Source: Panulirus ornatus (taxonomy: Eukaryota; Arthropoda; Malacostraca; Decapoda; Palinuridae). From it: a DNA stretch of 64,000 nucleotides. The notes under the pieces are model-generated. The model was not told where the DNA came from. It did no database searches and was given only the letters and a program-made list of their open reading frames with translations. A program made the translations under genes and the position numbers. The stretch covers positions 1,479,756-1,543,755 of the forward strand of contig NC_092225.1 in the NCBI RefSeq assembly GCF_036320965.1. The letters run 5' to 3'. Shown here piece by piece: positions 62,640-64,000 of the stretch (its first letter is position 1; every line of letters starts with the position of its first letter).

Positions 62640-63240
62640 TGTATATACTACACTTGCTGGAAGAGAAAAACTTTTGCCCATTTAGCTATTACAACTCCCT
62701 CTTTCTGAATCTGTCCAAAGTGAAAAAATTTCCGTCTAAGTTGTCGATATTATTTAGGGTTCAGAAACCCGTCAGATGTTGGATTTTGCGCTTACTTGGG
62801 GATCTTAAATTTGATGTTTTCGAATCTTTCCTCATAAGACTTAATTCTTAAGTGAAGGGATTAGTTCGGTAGCTCAGGTGTGAATTCGTTGTACATGAAT
62901 ATTCTTCATCTTTGCTCAGGTTAAGTGGTCAGAGGTGAACACCGTATTCCAAGTGAGGTCTGACCAGGGCGTTATAAAGGGTGTGTATTGTGTCATTGCT
63001 TTATAGCATGTATTTCCAGCTATGACTCCTAGCATCCTGTGCTTCAATAAAGTATGTAGAAAGGCAATGTTTCCCGCATCCAAAGTCAATTATAAAATCA
63101 CTTCATTTCTTTCTCTAACTTTTGATTTATATTCCTGATATCAAAGTGAAATAATCTGCATTTGTCAACGCTGAATTTGCCATGTCTCTGGCCATACCAT
63201 CAGTCTGTCTCAATTCATTTGAATCTACATTCGGCCTTCC
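62640..63240 (-). mobile_element. CR1-like LINE fragment, minus strand
   Basis: The minus strand encodes, in changing frames, KCRLFHFDIRNI (about 63150), YFIEAQDARSHSWKYML (about 63035), LYNALVRPHLEYGVHLW (about 62960, the hallmark LVRPHLEY..Q.W of CR1-type RTs) and HLTGF then NNIDNLDGNFFTLDRFRKRG near the left end. Many stops and frameshifts are present. It is an old dead copy. Confidence 0.75.
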
Positions 63241-63399
63241 TCTGACTGATATAGCTCCCAGTTTCTCTTCGTGAAATCACGAATGATGAGTCTTGCCTGT
63301 GGGTCGTTGACGTAGATGATGAGAAGGTCTGAGTCTTGTGATGCTCTTTGTTTCCTTTTTGAGGCAAGGCCACTATCCACACACACACATTATATACAT

Positions 63400-64000
<601 letters not shown>

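Overview
The window reads as repeat-rich metazoan nuclear DNA, most probably from an arthropod and plausibly a decapod crustacean. The reasons are very dense long microsatellites ((TA)n, (CT)n, (CA)n, (GA)n), many decayed minisatellites, a degenerate stretch rich in CCTAA/TTAGG-like words (the arthropod telomere word), tRNA-derived SINE-like repeats, and LINE remnants of RTE-like and CR1/jockey-like type. I found no convincing host protein-coding gene, rRNA, functional tRNA or CRISPR array, and no sign of bacterial organisation. Species assignment is inference.

Left part (1-43.4 kb): a patchwork of tandem arrays. These include a 37-bp minisatellite (2.07-3.27 kb), several decayed arrays (3.4-4.3, 5.45-6.5, 10.97-11.7, 28.1-29.7, 31.4-31.7, 37.1-37.4 kb), a 47-bp minisatellite with about 50 copies (18.86-21.2 kb), and one dispersed 21-bp satellite family present at seven places in both orientations. 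Because 21 is a multiple of three, that family produces long false reading frames on both strands. Scattered among these are decayed CR1/jockey-like LINE pieces (9.36-9.80, 9.87-10.69, 22.49-23.24, 35.0-35.66 and possibly 40.09-41.06 kb; another lies at 62.6-63.2 kb) and tRNA-derived SINE-like copies.

Right part (43.4-64 kb): a cluster of RTE-like non-LTR retrotransposon copies, here named A to H, with a ninth at 8.15-8.71 kb. They alternate with about seven copies of a ~235-bp non-autonomous element (here SINE-B), nearly all separated by (TA)n arrays. Copy A keeps the C-terminal half of the APE-type endonuclease. Copy F keeps an uninterrupted reverse transcriptase and C-terminal domain but has lost the endonuclease. 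The rest are truncated or frameshifted. LINE and SINE-B share a 28-nt 3'-terminal hairpin of fixed length followed by A/T-rich sequence and (TA)n, which suggests that the LINE machinery mobilises SINE-B.

The most interesting observations are: (1) copy C carries a sharply bounded 209-bp patch in which 24 of 30 private differences are A-to-G on the sense strand, the pattern expected if edited RNA had been reverse-transcribed; (2) the shared LINE/SINE-B 3' hairpin; (3) the (TA)n-linked mosaic, which includes a ~40-bp LINE 3'-end stub between two TA arrays; (4) a 260-bp imperfect palindrome at 57.35-57.61 kb; and (5) the two-orientation 21-bp satellite family. All similarity statements were made by eye on this sequence alone.
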